From Daedaleopsis sinensis (lineage: Eukaryota; Basidiomycota; Agaricomycetes; Polyporales; Polyporaceae), in NCBI GenBank assembly GCA_033807695.1, contig CM066301.1:4092001-4156000 (forward strand): a stretch of 64,000 nt of DNA, given 5' to 3'. The notes beneath the pieces are model-generated. The model was not told where the DNA came from. It saw nothing but the letters and a program-made list of their open reading frames with translations, and did not search any database. The translations under genes were made by a program, and so were the position numbers. The number at the start of each line of letters is the position of its first letter. The first letter of the stretch is position 1. Below are positions 11,536 through 22,442 of this stretch, piece by piece.

Positions 11536-13135
11536 TTATTCGCCGCCGTCGCGGCCAGGCAGATCGTCAATGTATGACGCGGTGAGGTCGAAGAGAGTCC
11601 ACAGAAGGCCGTGGGTCGTCACGCTCCGGAGAGCGCTGACTCCGAGACCCTGATATAAACGCGCGATGCCGCGAAGGATCGGTTTGGGCGCGTTGGGGTC
11701 GGGTCCTTGAAGTGATGAAGTTCAAGGTCAGCGTCGGGCGTCGGGGGCAGATACGAGGAATGCGCTCACCTCGAATGAGCCGATGGAAGGTCTCGAATAT
11801 GCCTCTCTGCCGCTCGCCTGCCAAGGCGCGCTGCTGCACCTTCGTCTTCACTCTGCGGGATAGCTGAGCGACAAGCACCAGCAGGGAGGCGTCGGGCGAC
11901 TCACACGTCAAGAGGGTATATAAGGGCCCAAGAGGTGACACCGGCCAAGGAGCCGCATATGAATGGCACGAGGGACGCTGGGACGGGCAGCCATGGCGGA
12001 GTGCCCCCCTGCTCGCCCAGGTAGTCCCGACCCATGACGTACCGGAAGCCGTCATACTCGAAGAAGTAGAGCGCAGTGCCCATGGTGTCCCTGACTAAAT
12101 GAGACCTTAGCAAGCCGGGTCTGGTGCAGGACGGACAGGACTCACCGAAGTGCAGTCTGAAGCCGGTGTACAGTCCAAGGAGGCCGCTGCTCCGGAAGAT
12201 GTCTCGCACGGCCTCCATGGTGCTGGGGGCTTTCGCCAACCGGACGCCTTTGCTCGCCGCGATCGAGTACTCGAGCTGTCGTCTGACCTGCAACACACCG
12301 TGGTCAGAAGCACACGCGGGGCCCATAACATCTGCCCTACCTTCACCAGCTCGAACGCTGCCGCAGACACACATCACACATGAGATGCACTGGCATGTGA
12401 AAACGAGGACACAGAGACGTACGCGCGCTTGCAAACGAGATGAGCGAGCCGGAGAGGGCACCACTGTCGCAGGACAGCAGGTGTCAGATGCGGGAGACGG
12501 GGTGAACGGGGGCGCGAACCTGATGCCCCCGACGGAGGATACGTCGAGGATGCGGTCGCGCGAGAGCCAATGGCGGTCCCGGAAGTACTCCTTCGTCCGC
12601 GAGTAGATCGTGAACGATGCGGCACCTGGCGGGCGCGATGGGTGGGGGCGGGCTCGCATCACGAGCAGGAGGAGCACTCACGGACGAACGAGATGGTCAT
12701 CAGGGGTATCCAGAGCCCGCGATAGAAACCGACGATGCCCTCCTCTTGGTAGACGGTCAGCGCGAGCCGGGGGATGGACGCGCGCTGCTTGGTCGTCTGC
12801 AGCCTCGACTTGATCGAGTCGAGCTTGCGGGGGCGCGTTCGACAGGCTGTCTCCTCCAAGCACGCGGGAAGCACTCACCGGGTATCCCGCGAATGTGGAT
12901 ATGTAGCTCGCCGAGAGCGCGCAGACGACCGCTTTGTTGGCTGCACGGAAAGACGGTCACTGGCCGTGCGTCGTCGCAGACAGGCGGGAGGAAAGCCCAC
13001 TTTTGAGAGACTCATTGAATGCCACCGAGTCAAACAGGTAGTTGAAAGGCCTGCATACATGCGGTCAGCGGGGCAGTGGGTGGGCGGGGAATAGAACGGC
13101 GCGTCCTCGGCCAACACTAACCTTTCGTCACTCAT
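11536..13135 (-). CDS. Mitochondrial carrier family (SLC25) protein
   Basis: Inner-membrane metabolite transporter; the substrate is unknown. The spliced protein starts MSDERPFNYLFDSVAFNESL (start at 13135, a tiny first exon of MSDER, then an intron). All three signature motifs are visible once introns are removed: YPLDSIKSRL in repeat 1, APFELVKVRRQ in repeat 2 (the Pro is restored by splicing near 12360-12415) and YPLDVVKTKVQQR in repeat 3. Each is followed by the EG-type region, for example YQEEGIVGFYRGLW, LGLYTGFRLHF and IARLYQGLGVSALRS. The C-terminus is DLTASYIDDLPGRDGGE. About seven introns are present. Three intact repeats indicate a functional six-helix carrier. Confidence 0.88.
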
Positions 13136-13390
13136 AGGACGCTGTCACTGGCCGGGCAACAGACCAGTTTCGTGCAGTCGCACGGGGCGTGTGGTGGGAT
13201 TGAGGCGAGCCAAGGCGCAGACGGCTGGGTGGAGGGTGAGACGGGTGGTGGAAGCAGTAGACAAGCCCGAGCCGTTGTGAACTCTGTCCGTTAGTCCGCC
13301 TATAATACACATTATCCGGCGCGTCATACACTCCGCTCACATGTTCTCGGATGCATTCCTCGACTACCACGGGCTCCATCCTCGAATCAT

Positions 13391-13556
13391 GAATGCGCAT
13401 ATGCTATTATGCAGCTCTACATATGTACGTGTTCACTAAAGTAGGGATACGGTTCTTACGTGGGGTCAGCGAAACGCATGTCTACCGCACGCGCGATCTG
13501 CCACGAGTCGTAGCAAACTGAATCTACGTACGGCGTACACAGCTGAGGCTATGGTT
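13391..13556 (+). repeat. Diverged direct repeat, copy A
   Basis: Matches copy B at 16968-17174 in the same orientation. The best block runs from GTCAGCGAAACGCATGTCTA through ACACAGCTGAGGCTATGGTT (about 13465-13556) and is roughly 80% identical by eye. A second matching block, AATGCGCATATGCTATTATG, begins near 13392. Copy A lies 250-420 bp upstream of the carrier gene. Confidence 0.7.
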
Positions 13557-14265
13557 CAAATCGTATCGCGGTTGTAATGCGCAATACCATTTCCGCAGTA
13601 TATGACGCGGCCACATGAGGCTCAGGCTTGAAGTTTGAAGCTTGCAGGCTTGAGGGCAGGCCTAAACGACACGCTTCTTCACCATGTAGACACGCTTGAG
13701 TTCCCAAAAAAAGAAGACAGAAGGCCGCTCGAGCTTCACACCTGTGGGTACCAGTCGGAGAAGAACTCCGGAGACGGATCTGGGAGCAACTGAAGTCAAC
13801 GTGCGGCTCTTTCTTAGCGTATACACTCTCAAATGGAACGCTCGACTCGAGTGATGCCATATTGATATCGATATTGGTAGACGGAAGACGGGTGTCTTAC
13901 AGAGCTCAACCGTTGGGGAACTCAGTTTCGGCAGGGTTCCTTGAGGGGACAATCGCGCCATTGCGTTAAGGAGTGTACGGAGTTCGTCACGTTCTGACAA
14001 TCGTCTTCATTTCGTTCTGTGATGGGCGGGCCAGTTCCATGCGACTCTAGTGATCATGCGCGATGATTCAGTACCGATAAAGTCGTAGGTGGACAACCAC
14101 CGACCGGGGATGCTCACCGTTGTTTGACCGTCGTGGCCACTTCTCGATGTGGCACCTTAATAGATGGCAGAGCCGGCCCAGCCTAGAGGTGATGGTGTCT
14201 GAAAGTGTGCAGGTTATTATTTTTCAGTGTTTCACCGTTTGGGTACGAGACCATAGAGGAAAGAA

Positions 14266-14304
14266 CTCAAACTCTGACTCCGACTAGTCAGAGTCAGAGT
14301 TGAG
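14266..14304. repeat. Near-perfect palindrome upstream of the NTPase gene
   Basis: A 39-bp inverted repeat centred on GACT/AGTC at about 14285. The arms read CTCAAACTCTGACTCCGACT and AGTCAGAGTCAGAGTTGAG, with one extra A and one mismatch. It ends about 160 bp before the ATG at 14463. It could be a dimeric regulator site, a hairpin, or a transposon footprint. Confidence 0.75.
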
Positions 14305-14462
14305 AAGTGTTGAGGAGGACCAGGGAGGACCTGGGTCCTGGGTGAGTGCCCGCGCGCAACGCCGGCCCGCGCCGCCCGGTCCAGTTCTGAGAATCTCGCC
14401 AGTTTCCTTCTCCCCCCAAGTCCGAGTCTGTTCCGCACAGTTCAGCACTCGTTCGCCGCAAG

Positions 14463-16608
14463 ATGGACACCGACAGGTTAGCACGGTTTACCGAGATATT
14501 AGAACTTGGTCGCGACGGTGAGTGTTAGTAGCACTTACCGGTACTGACTCCTACTACTGAGTATATATGACTGACTCTGCGACGTGCATCATCACCAGCT
14601 CCAGCGATTCCTCTACATCTGGAGTGGTCGTACGTTCCCCGCCGAAACCGAGTTCCCCTATGAGCTAGATCTTGGATTGGACGACGACGGCGAACCGCTA
14701 CTGTCATTTAATTCCACAGAAACATTGGGGGGCAACCTCGTCCGGCAGGCGTATAGCGTGCTCTATGAGCGCATTGTGCTGAACCGAGACGAAAAGGGTG
14801 CGGCAGTCATCACGGGTCAGCCTGGCATAGGTGCGTACTTGTCTCTCGTGAGTATCCGGACCAGCTGATCTCATGCCCCCACATTACACTCTAGGTAAAA
14901 CTAATTTCCTCAAGTATATGCTTGTCCGCCTTATCTCGGAGCGTCAGGTTGTCGTCCTTTACACCACCGCTGTTGTGACACTTTTCTACAAGGATTATGT
15001 CTATTCCAGACCAACCCGACCCGATAGCGTCATGAATCTCCCTCGACTCCGTCTTGGAGAAGATACATACTGCGTGTGGATGTTGGCGGATATGGATACC
15101 GTCGAAGCGCCTCCGCTTCTCAGTCCCTTCTGCAGAGTTTGGCCTATTCAAGCGTCTTCTCCGAATCCCAAACGATGGCACGGGTGGCCCACCAGGCTCA
15201 GAGTAGCTGTGTGGGGCATGGATCCTTGGACACTTGAAGAGCTGGTTCGTGGGTGAGTTGCCCCTCCTCTACTATCTCCGGGCTCAGTCCGAAGCTGCAC
15301 ACCGTACCTGACTTTGTGGCAGGTTTCACCTACATCCACGCTACAAGGTCATCCGAGAGGCATTGAGGAACGCCCTCTATGGTGGCTCGACCCTGCCAGT
15401 CAGTCATGAGAAGACCATGCAAAATAGGTCCAACAAGAGCTGGCCGAGCCTGCAGAAGGCTGTCGAAGTTGTCATGAAAGCTCGGCATCGGGATCTCGAG
15501 TTCTCGCCGGTGAACAGCGCTCCAAATAACCCTCTACAAGACGTTGAGCTCTCCACTGCCGATCCGGAAAAGGCTGTTGACGATGCAATCCGAACCCTAG
15601 TGGACGAAACGACCGTGGATGTCGGCTTTGCTCCCCGAGTACTCTACCAGACTATTTACTTCATATCGACTCATATAACCCCCCAGCAGGTGATCTCACC
15701 TTCGAGAGGATCCAGGCCATTGTCGACCGTTTTTACAGGGAGATCTTCCGTCATCCGACGACGCATATCGCATCATCGCTGCTACTCCTCGCCGACAGAC
15801 CGAGGATATCCATGGTCCCAGCCACGATCTATGGGACGTCACTTGGGCATCTCAGCGAGTCGCAAGGGACGTACTTCGCTCCGTCTCACTGAAGGGGCAT
15901 GAACACCTACGGCACTGGTACCGCATTTTCGTCCGCCAACGCCACTGTTCGAGCTTTGCAGGAGCCATATTCGAGCAGCTTGCCCATCGCCTGCTATCTG
16001 GCGAGCTCGATACCCTGCCATTGCCGGAGATAGTCCCTATGACTATCTCCACCCCGACATCTGATGAGCCTCGTTTTACTCTCTCGTTATCAGGCGCATA
16101 TACAGGCCCTCTTGCGGCCGTCACGCCTCGGAAAGCCGCCTCCGACGTCGTGGAACTCTCCGACCTAGCAGGGACACTCGCGCTCGACGACCACGCGCTC
16201 CTATATTATACCCCGAACCTGAACTCCACTGCTCCCCTATTCGACTCGTTCTCTATCAGCATGGATCCGGACCAGAACGCGGCCGTCATACGCATCTATC
16301 GGATTACAGTATCGCATCGTCCAGATGGCTCCAGCAAAGGCTACACACACATCCGCAATATCATGCAGCACGTCCGCAACTATCTCGAGTCACGCTCGAG
16401 TAACGCGCCCGATGTCGACTCGGAGGGGCCCCCGCAGAAGAAGACGAAGAGCACGGCGAACGTGACGGTGGAGTACGTCCTTATCTGCCCCTCGTATGTG
16501 CAGGCGCCCTCCTGGAAGATGCCCAAGGACTGGAGCAAGCACAGGCACCTCAACGACCATCGAGGGCCTGTTTCCTGCATGCGCATCCCGCTCGAGGCAG
16601 GTGCTTAA
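14463..16608 (+). CDS. Crinkler/RHS-like P-loop NTPase protein
   Basis: Member of a large basidiomycete-expanded family with a STAND/AAA-like P-loop domain. The Walker A sequence GQPGIGKTNFLKYMLVRL is built across an intron (donor at about 14833, acceptor before GTAAAACT at about 14895). Upstream is ETEFPYELDLGLDDDGEPLL, typical of the family. A further intron (about 15689-15738, GTGATC...TTTTTACAG) restores the frame into HDLWDVTWASQRVARDVL and then SSFAGAIFEQLAHRLL. The C-terminal part contains VEYVLICPSYVQAPSWKMPK. The first exon is uncertain: the ATG at 14463 does not join cleanly to the frame at 14584. A 3' intron (GTGCTT...TACGCAG) may extend the stop to 16725. Family role (effector-like or genome-conflict protein) is inference. 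Confidence 0.72.
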
Positions 16609-16967
16609 CACTGCATCGTCTTTGTGCTTGTCTGACATTGTCGCCGCTACGCAGCGCCTCGGCCTTGCGGACACATAATATTCGATCTCGAAGGATGCTT
16701 AACTCGTACGCCGGATGGGATCTAAACGGTACGGTATGAACGTGCTTCAGAATTTGGCACGTCCGCACAACACTTAGTTTGGTGACTGCCTCTATCTGAG
16801 AAATGAACGCGCACCCTACCAGTCGACTCGAACGATGCAGTCGATGCTCAGCAACCAAGCCCAAGCCAGCCAGCAATATGACACTCAACTCGAAGGCTCC
16901 CCGGTTACCAGTATCGATATGGCATCACTAGCAGGCATTCACTCCTTTGAGCGTACCGAACGCTAAT

Positions 16968-17174
16968 CGAATGCGCACATGTTATCATGCACCTCCACGC
17001 ATGCTCTCACACTATGTGTCCAAATGTACATATGCACGATACACTGACCAGCATTCCTGGGCATACGGTCCGTCCGCGGCGTCGGCGAAACGCACATCTA
17101 TCGCACGCGTGACGTGCTACGAGTCGCAGCAAAATGACTCTAAGTATGGCGCGAACACAGCTGAGGCTATAGAT
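16968..17174 (+). repeat. Diverged direct repeat, copy B
   Basis: Second copy of the repeat at 13391-13556, same strand. It contains AATGCGCACATGTTATCATG at about 16969 and the block from GTCGGCGAAACGCACATCTA to ACACAGCTGAGGCTATAGAT. It is about 40 bp longer in the middle than copy A. Between NTPase and RRN6-like genes (16726-17296) I see nothing else. Confidence 0.7.
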
Positions 17175-17296
17175 TCACATCCAATCCAACCCTGGCTGCA
17201 CCGTGCACCGACACCCTCGTAGTCCGCGACACTCGCAGTCCGCGACACGGGCACACGAGGGCACCCGCTGACCCTCCAAGCCCACCCTGAACACAC

Positions 17297-20200
17297 TCAG
17301 AACCCACCGACACGCTTCTTCGCCGTCTTCTTCTTCGCCGCAGGAGGCCGTCCCCCATGGGGCCCCGGCAGCACCTGCGTGCTCGCGAACGGCTCTTGGG
17401 AGGACGGCGGGGCCGCCCAGGCGTCCGTGGGTTGGCTGCCCCCGTTCGGCACCCGCTGCGACTGGGCGAGGATGGCGTCCTGCGAGCGCGCTGCCCCCAG
17501 CGGCTTGCGGGCTGTCGCCGTCGGCCGCGCTGCGACGACTGGGGGCCCTTGAGGGATCGGCATCGAGGGTGCGATGGTTGGGGGACGTTGCGTGGGGAGT
17601 GGGGGCGCGATCGTCCTCTCGGGCGACGCGTTGCGAGCGGGCTCCTTCGCTGCACGACGCGAAGCCTGGGCGGCGACCTCCGATGTGTCGCTGTAGGGGT
17701 CATGGTAGACATACTGGCTGGGGTCTGAGCCGAGTTCCCACTCCTGCAGGAGAAGACGGACTCCTAGTGGTGCAATTGACTTCGAGCTGGCGCCGTCTCC
17801 GGCCCTGACCGTGGTATCCCCGACATTTTCGAGTGGCATGCTTGGGCGGGTCGGACGGAGAAAAGCGAACCGCACCGGGGGTGGCTCGAGCTCGCCTAGA
17901 GACATAGCCTGCGTCGACAGGGATATGCTGAGCATGTCATCGTCCTCGACAGTCGTCGTAGCATCCTTAGCCGGGGCATACGGAGAGAACACGTCCGCAG
18001 CGAGCGAGAGATCGAGCGCGAGCTGCGACCGGGCCTCTGCCTCCCTTCTGAAGGAGTCCGCAGTGCGTGTCGGCCCCTCGGCGAGGTCATAGCGGGCGAG
18101 TTTCTCCACCATCTTCTGGGGTTCTTGCTCGTATTCCGGGACACGCTGACGGATGAACGGGGAGATGTCGAGATGCCATGGGGAGCGCTGCACCAGCCGT
18201 TCACGAGGAATGCGACCTTGGGTCCACGCGCGATGGCCCGCAGCACAGTCGAGCGCACTACCAGTCAGCCAGTCATTCCTTGAGGCTTCGGAAGGCTCGG
18301 TGCCAGATCGCATCGCGACGTCGAACCTGAAGATAGATCCGATCATGAAGCGCAGTCTAATGACGAAGAAGGGGCGAAGGAAACGGGAACGAACATTGTA
18401 ACCGAATGCTCGACAGGAACATCACTGCTTTGCCAGAACGTCGGCATGCGCTCCAGTACATCGAGCACGGTGTTGGACTGGGCGGACAAGCTCTCTTCCC
18501 TCCGTTCGACGAATACACCTGGTACAAAGGTTAGTAGGGGCATAGTTTCAATGGCATCCGGACTTGCGGTGGTATAGCGGGCCCATATCCACGAGATGGT
18601 GGACCCTTTGGGCGAGCAAGCCCTGATCCGACATAGCATTCGCTTCTTCAGCAAGTTTCTCGACTGCTGGAGGCCAGACTGCGCGCCGCGGAGCGTCAGC
18701 TGAGAGGTTGTGCTGCGAGTCGGTCGGAAGATGGGTGAAGTTCAGCAGGGAGACACCACCCCGAGGGGACATCTGGAACACGCTGAGATGCTTCAGACCC
18801 GAGAGCGTGGGTTGCTGGAAGAACGCGTGGCCGAGGTGAGGGCCGTCCGGCCGTAGAACTGGGGGAAGTGCATACGGGGTCCCATACGAATGGACGAGCT
18901 TTTCCCGCTCGCGCGAGACGTCGTACACCGTGACAAGCGAGTTTCGCCGAGACGCCAGAAAGGTAAGAGGTTCTGCACAGAGTGAGTATGCCGCTGGTGT
19001 CTGCGATGCGTGCTGGTACCCTCACCGTTTGTCATGACCAGTGTCTGAGACCGAAGCGTCGTGTCATACTCTCGCCCATGCTTGATGGCCAACACAGGTC
19101 TCCCGCCATAGCGCTCGTCTAGCCAGAGAATCTCTTCCGTAGTGACGAGTCGAATGGTATAATCTTTGCCGCTGGAATCGATTGACACGATCTTCACGCC
19201 AGGCCGAGGGGCTGCATATACTTCCTGCGGTTGTCCTGACTAATGGGGAGGATTAACAATGCTTAGTGCATATCGGGCAGGGGCCGAACATACCTTCGGG
19301 TCCAGAAGAAAAGCTGTACTATCAAGCGATAACAGCACTCTTGTCCTACCACATGTGCCAACTCGACAGATTGGACTGTCCGTACGATTTGAAACATATA
19401 TGCGTTCACTAGACACCCCGAAATTGGTCAAACCATCAGAGAACATGCCGCAACGACTTACATGATGCTGTCACCTTTGTAAACACTACAGCGAAAGATA
19501 TCACCTCTCTCGTTAGCAATGTAGCCGAAAGCACCGTATTCTAGAGGTGTAAGTGACATATCAACCGCGCGTCCGTCTCCGAGGTCTGATCGTTGTGCCG
19601 TGATGAAAGGGACTGTCTCAACGATAGGACCAGCTCGGGATCTAGTGACTTTGACCTTCATGATTTGGGCAAGGCCCATAGTCCTCACGCCTAACAGCGG
19701 ACCTGCAGAGGCTAGTGTTTCAGAATCATAGTTCAACGAGTAGTTTTGCACTCACCTGGTTTATCTCTCTCAAGTGTATGAGGGGAGGTCACTATTTGCC
19801 GGATAGGGGTTCCAAAGGAATGTACAGCGGTGGCAGATGGCTTCACCTCGAATTTCCCTCTGGTGTTGATCACGAGCGAGGACATGTCTAGATCGCATAG
19901 TGAGAGTCGTTCAGATACGCTGGACGTCGGGAGACTCACTGAGTTGACTGCAAGTTTCGCCCATCGGGAACACCAGGAACGCTATGTTCTTCTGATGATG
20001 TTGGAAAGACGATATATCGATGATGTTCCCGTCGAAGGTATCTTTTCGCCTCAAAGCCTGATTGGATTTTTCCTCCAGTATGATCTCATCGCGAATCAGT
20101 TCTGCCGGTATGTCGACGTCTGGGTAGTTGGTGCGAAGAAAGTGTGCCTGTCACGATGTAGATTAGCATAATGATACTGATGCGAGATGAACACGGTACA

Positions 20201-20564
20201 TACCCCCTGTTCAGCACGTTGCAGAGACGTGATCTTTGGGCCCTTCAGTGGCTTCGACCGGGTAGGAGGAAATACCTCTACTGGAGCACCCGATGCAACA
20301 AGCTTGCACTCTGGATCGCAACATAAGCATAATTACAGTAGAGTGCATGGTTTGCATACCGTTCCTTTCCTCTGCGGCAAATGTCCACGTATATTTGTGC
20401 TTCTTCGTCGACTTCTGGAGGGTTGCGGCCCCGAGAGCGCCATGGTCGAGGACCGGATAGCGCCAGGGACCCTCTACCTTCTTGTCTTGCGCCTTGCCTT
20501 TGCCTTTGTCCGTGGAGGAGGCTGCTCTCTGCTCTCCGAAGTGACCTGGCCAAGCATCATCCAT
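17297..20564 (-). CDS. RRN6/TAF1C-like RNA polymerase I initiation factor
   Basis: Probable core-factor subunit that recruits Pol I to rDNA promoters in the nucleolus. The spliced product starts MDDAWPGHFGEQRAASSTDK at 20564. It has a long beta-propeller-like region (for example GVRTMGLAQIMKVKVTRS, YGAFGYIANERGDIFRCSVY, PLTFLASRRNSLVTVYDVSR and SPRGGVSLLNFTHLP) and a helical segment with LLLQEWELGSDPSQYVYHDP. It ends in a Pro-rich tail with the basic terminus KKKTAKKRVGGF, characteristic of fungal RRN6-like proteins. About ten introns are present. The large 3' exon spans 17297 to about 18330. RRN6 proteins diverge fast, so the name rests on the overall layout and the C-terminal motif. Confidence 0.72.
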
Positions 20565-20741
20565 TCCATTTGACAAGATAGAGAAGAACGTGTAGTGACA
20601 GGTGTTCAGTAGTTCAGTCTGAGTGGATGTCGCGAGAGGAGAGAGAAAGCAAGTGTCCGAGGTCCTGCCCAAGCGCGTCCCAAAATCTGGACGCGACTCG
20701 TCCCGTGCCTCTGCCACCCCGTTCGCTCACTCACCCGCACC
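20565..20741. promoter_or_regulatory. Bidirectional promoter between RRN6-like gene and mitochondrial uL3
   Basis: Only 177 bp separate the divergent start codons at 20564 (minus) and 20742 (plus). Both genes serve ribosome production (rRNA transcription and a mitoribosomal protein), so co-regulation is plausible. No TATA box is evident. Confidence 0.55.
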
Positions 20742-21909
20742 ATGCTCAGACTCTGGTCCTTCGGGACACGCTCTCTGCCTCGATGTAAACCGTTCTCATC
20801 ATCTGCTATCTCCAATGCGACTGCGGAGGCGGAATCGTCCTCGGCCTCTGCCAGCAAATGGACACCGAAGTCGGTGCGGACAGGCCTCATTGCGCGCAAA
20901 CGCGGTATGATGGTGATGTGGGACAATCAAGGCGTGCGGTTCCCCGTGACGGTCCTCCAGGTGTGTTGCATCGTACTCGGAAATCATTGGGACAGGTCCG
21001 AACCGGGTGCTTCAGCTCGAGAATTGTCAAGTCACGGCGAACATCCGCACGTTGCGCGAGGACCAGTCCGAATACCACGCAGTGCAAGTTGCCGCGTCGG
21101 ACAAGGCGGAGAAGAACACGACGAAGCAGATGCTAGGACACTTCAATAGGGCAGGCGTCGCTCCAAAGCGCATCGTGAAGGAGTTCCCAGTAACACCAGA
21201 CGCGCATGTACCAGTCGGTGAGTCGAGTGGCCTTCCGCTACTTGACAACGCTGTCGAACATATGTCCACAGGAACTACCTTCTCCGCCGTTCACTTTGTC
21301 CCGGGACAATTCGTGGATGTCATTGCCAAGTCGTGCGTAGTCAACTGGCACACTAGCCCCCAACTTCCCTACTCACCCCGTATCATAGGATTGGTAAAGG
21401 CTTCCAGGGCACTATGAAGCGGTGGAATTTCAAAGGTCTCCGCGCAAGTCACGGTGTGTCCGTCTCCCATCGGGCTGCAGGTTCAATTGGTGCCCATCAA
21501 GTACGTTCGACCTCCTTTCTCTCACCCCGCGCCCGTCTCACATACTCCTGTCACTCAGGATCCCGGTCGTGTATGGCCGGGCAAGAAGATGGCAGGCAGG
21601 CTTGGCGGCGAGCGCATCACCACTCAAAACCTCGCTGTCGTGCGCGTAGACTCCGAGCTTGACCTCATCTTCGTGCGCGGTTGTGTGCCAGGAGTAGACG
21701 ACGCGCACGTCATGATTCGCGACGCGAAGAAGAAGATGACACAGCTCGCTCAGCACAATAACGCGAAGGGCAACTTCGAGAAGGTCCTCCCTAGAGGCCT
21801 TGTGGATCTCCCATTCCCCGCCGGCACGAAGGAGCTAGCGAAGGCTCTTCCACCAGTCATTGTTGCGCCGTCCGCCCGTGTTAGCGACCCATTCGTGCCT
21901 AGGGAATAG
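20742..21909 (+). CDS. MRPL9: Mitochondrial large ribosomal subunit protein uL3m
   Basis: Structural protein of the mitochondrial 54S subunit, near the peptidyl transferase centre. The N-terminus [20 protein letters not shown] looks like a matrix-targeting presequence rich in Arg and Ser. The bacterial L3 signatures follow: [58 protein letters not shown] and [20 protein letters not shown]. The tail is [17 protein letters not shown]. Four introns (near 20960-21007, 21220-21270, 21333-21392 and 21500-21560) join these blocks in frame. Yeast MRPL9 is the homologue. Confidence 0.93.
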
Positions 21910-22308
21910 ATGCCATATAATACTTTCTCCTCTCTCAAATAATGCTATGGGCGCAGACATGGCTCCGCAGTTCGCGAGATTGGAGGTCCACGGTGGGTCC
22001 GCATTGTTCGGAGTCCGTGTAAAAGCAGTGTGCATACACTTGACATCCCAACAGTTAGGCTGGTGCCAACGCTTGTCATGTTTGTTTGACTACTGCTGGT
22101 TGACATACGGTCTGTACGCAACCTGCAACTTCGAGTCAGCAGCACTACAATGACAGACATGCTACACCACCGCAGGTACTGGGCACCGGAGGACTAGCTG
22201 TGCGACAAAGAATCCACACTGTGTAGAAGTGTCACAAGGAACGTCCCGCTGGCCGTCGCCTGCAAGCTCTGCCATGTTACTGTCATGACAGAAGATGCTA
22301 CGGTGTGG

Positions 22309-22315
22309 TATAAAA
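22309..22315 (+). promoter_or_regulatory. TATA box and pyrimidine-rich leader of the secreted Ser/Thr-rich protein gene
   Basis: TATAAAA lies 128 bp before the ATG at 22443. It is followed at about 22361-22393 by a long C/T tract, a common core-promoter combination in highly expressed fungal genes. The rest of 21910-22442 shows no gene. Confidence 0.6.
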
Positions 22316-22442
22316 TGCCTCAACGAATGCCCTCTCGAATCATCGGGCCAGGAGCTCTTGTTCTCTCTTCCTCCCTTTTCCCTTTCGCTTCCTCCTTCGT
22401 CATATCTCACATCTGCGCTTCGAACTTTTGAGTGCTAAAACC

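Noticed and set aside
13554..13564. GGTTCAAATC resembling a tRNA B box
   Set aside because: No A box or cloverleaf around it; the related copy at 17170 does not keep it. No tRNA or rRNA gene was found in the window.
13549..14000. Minus-strand frames upstream of the NTPase gene
   Set aside because: No domain and overlap with the direct repeat; probably non-coding.
15689..15902. Apparent premature stop in the crinkler-like NTPase gene
   Set aside because: Removing the GTGATC...TTTTTACAG intron at about 15689-15738 gives the continuous conserved sequence HDLWDVTWASQRVARD.
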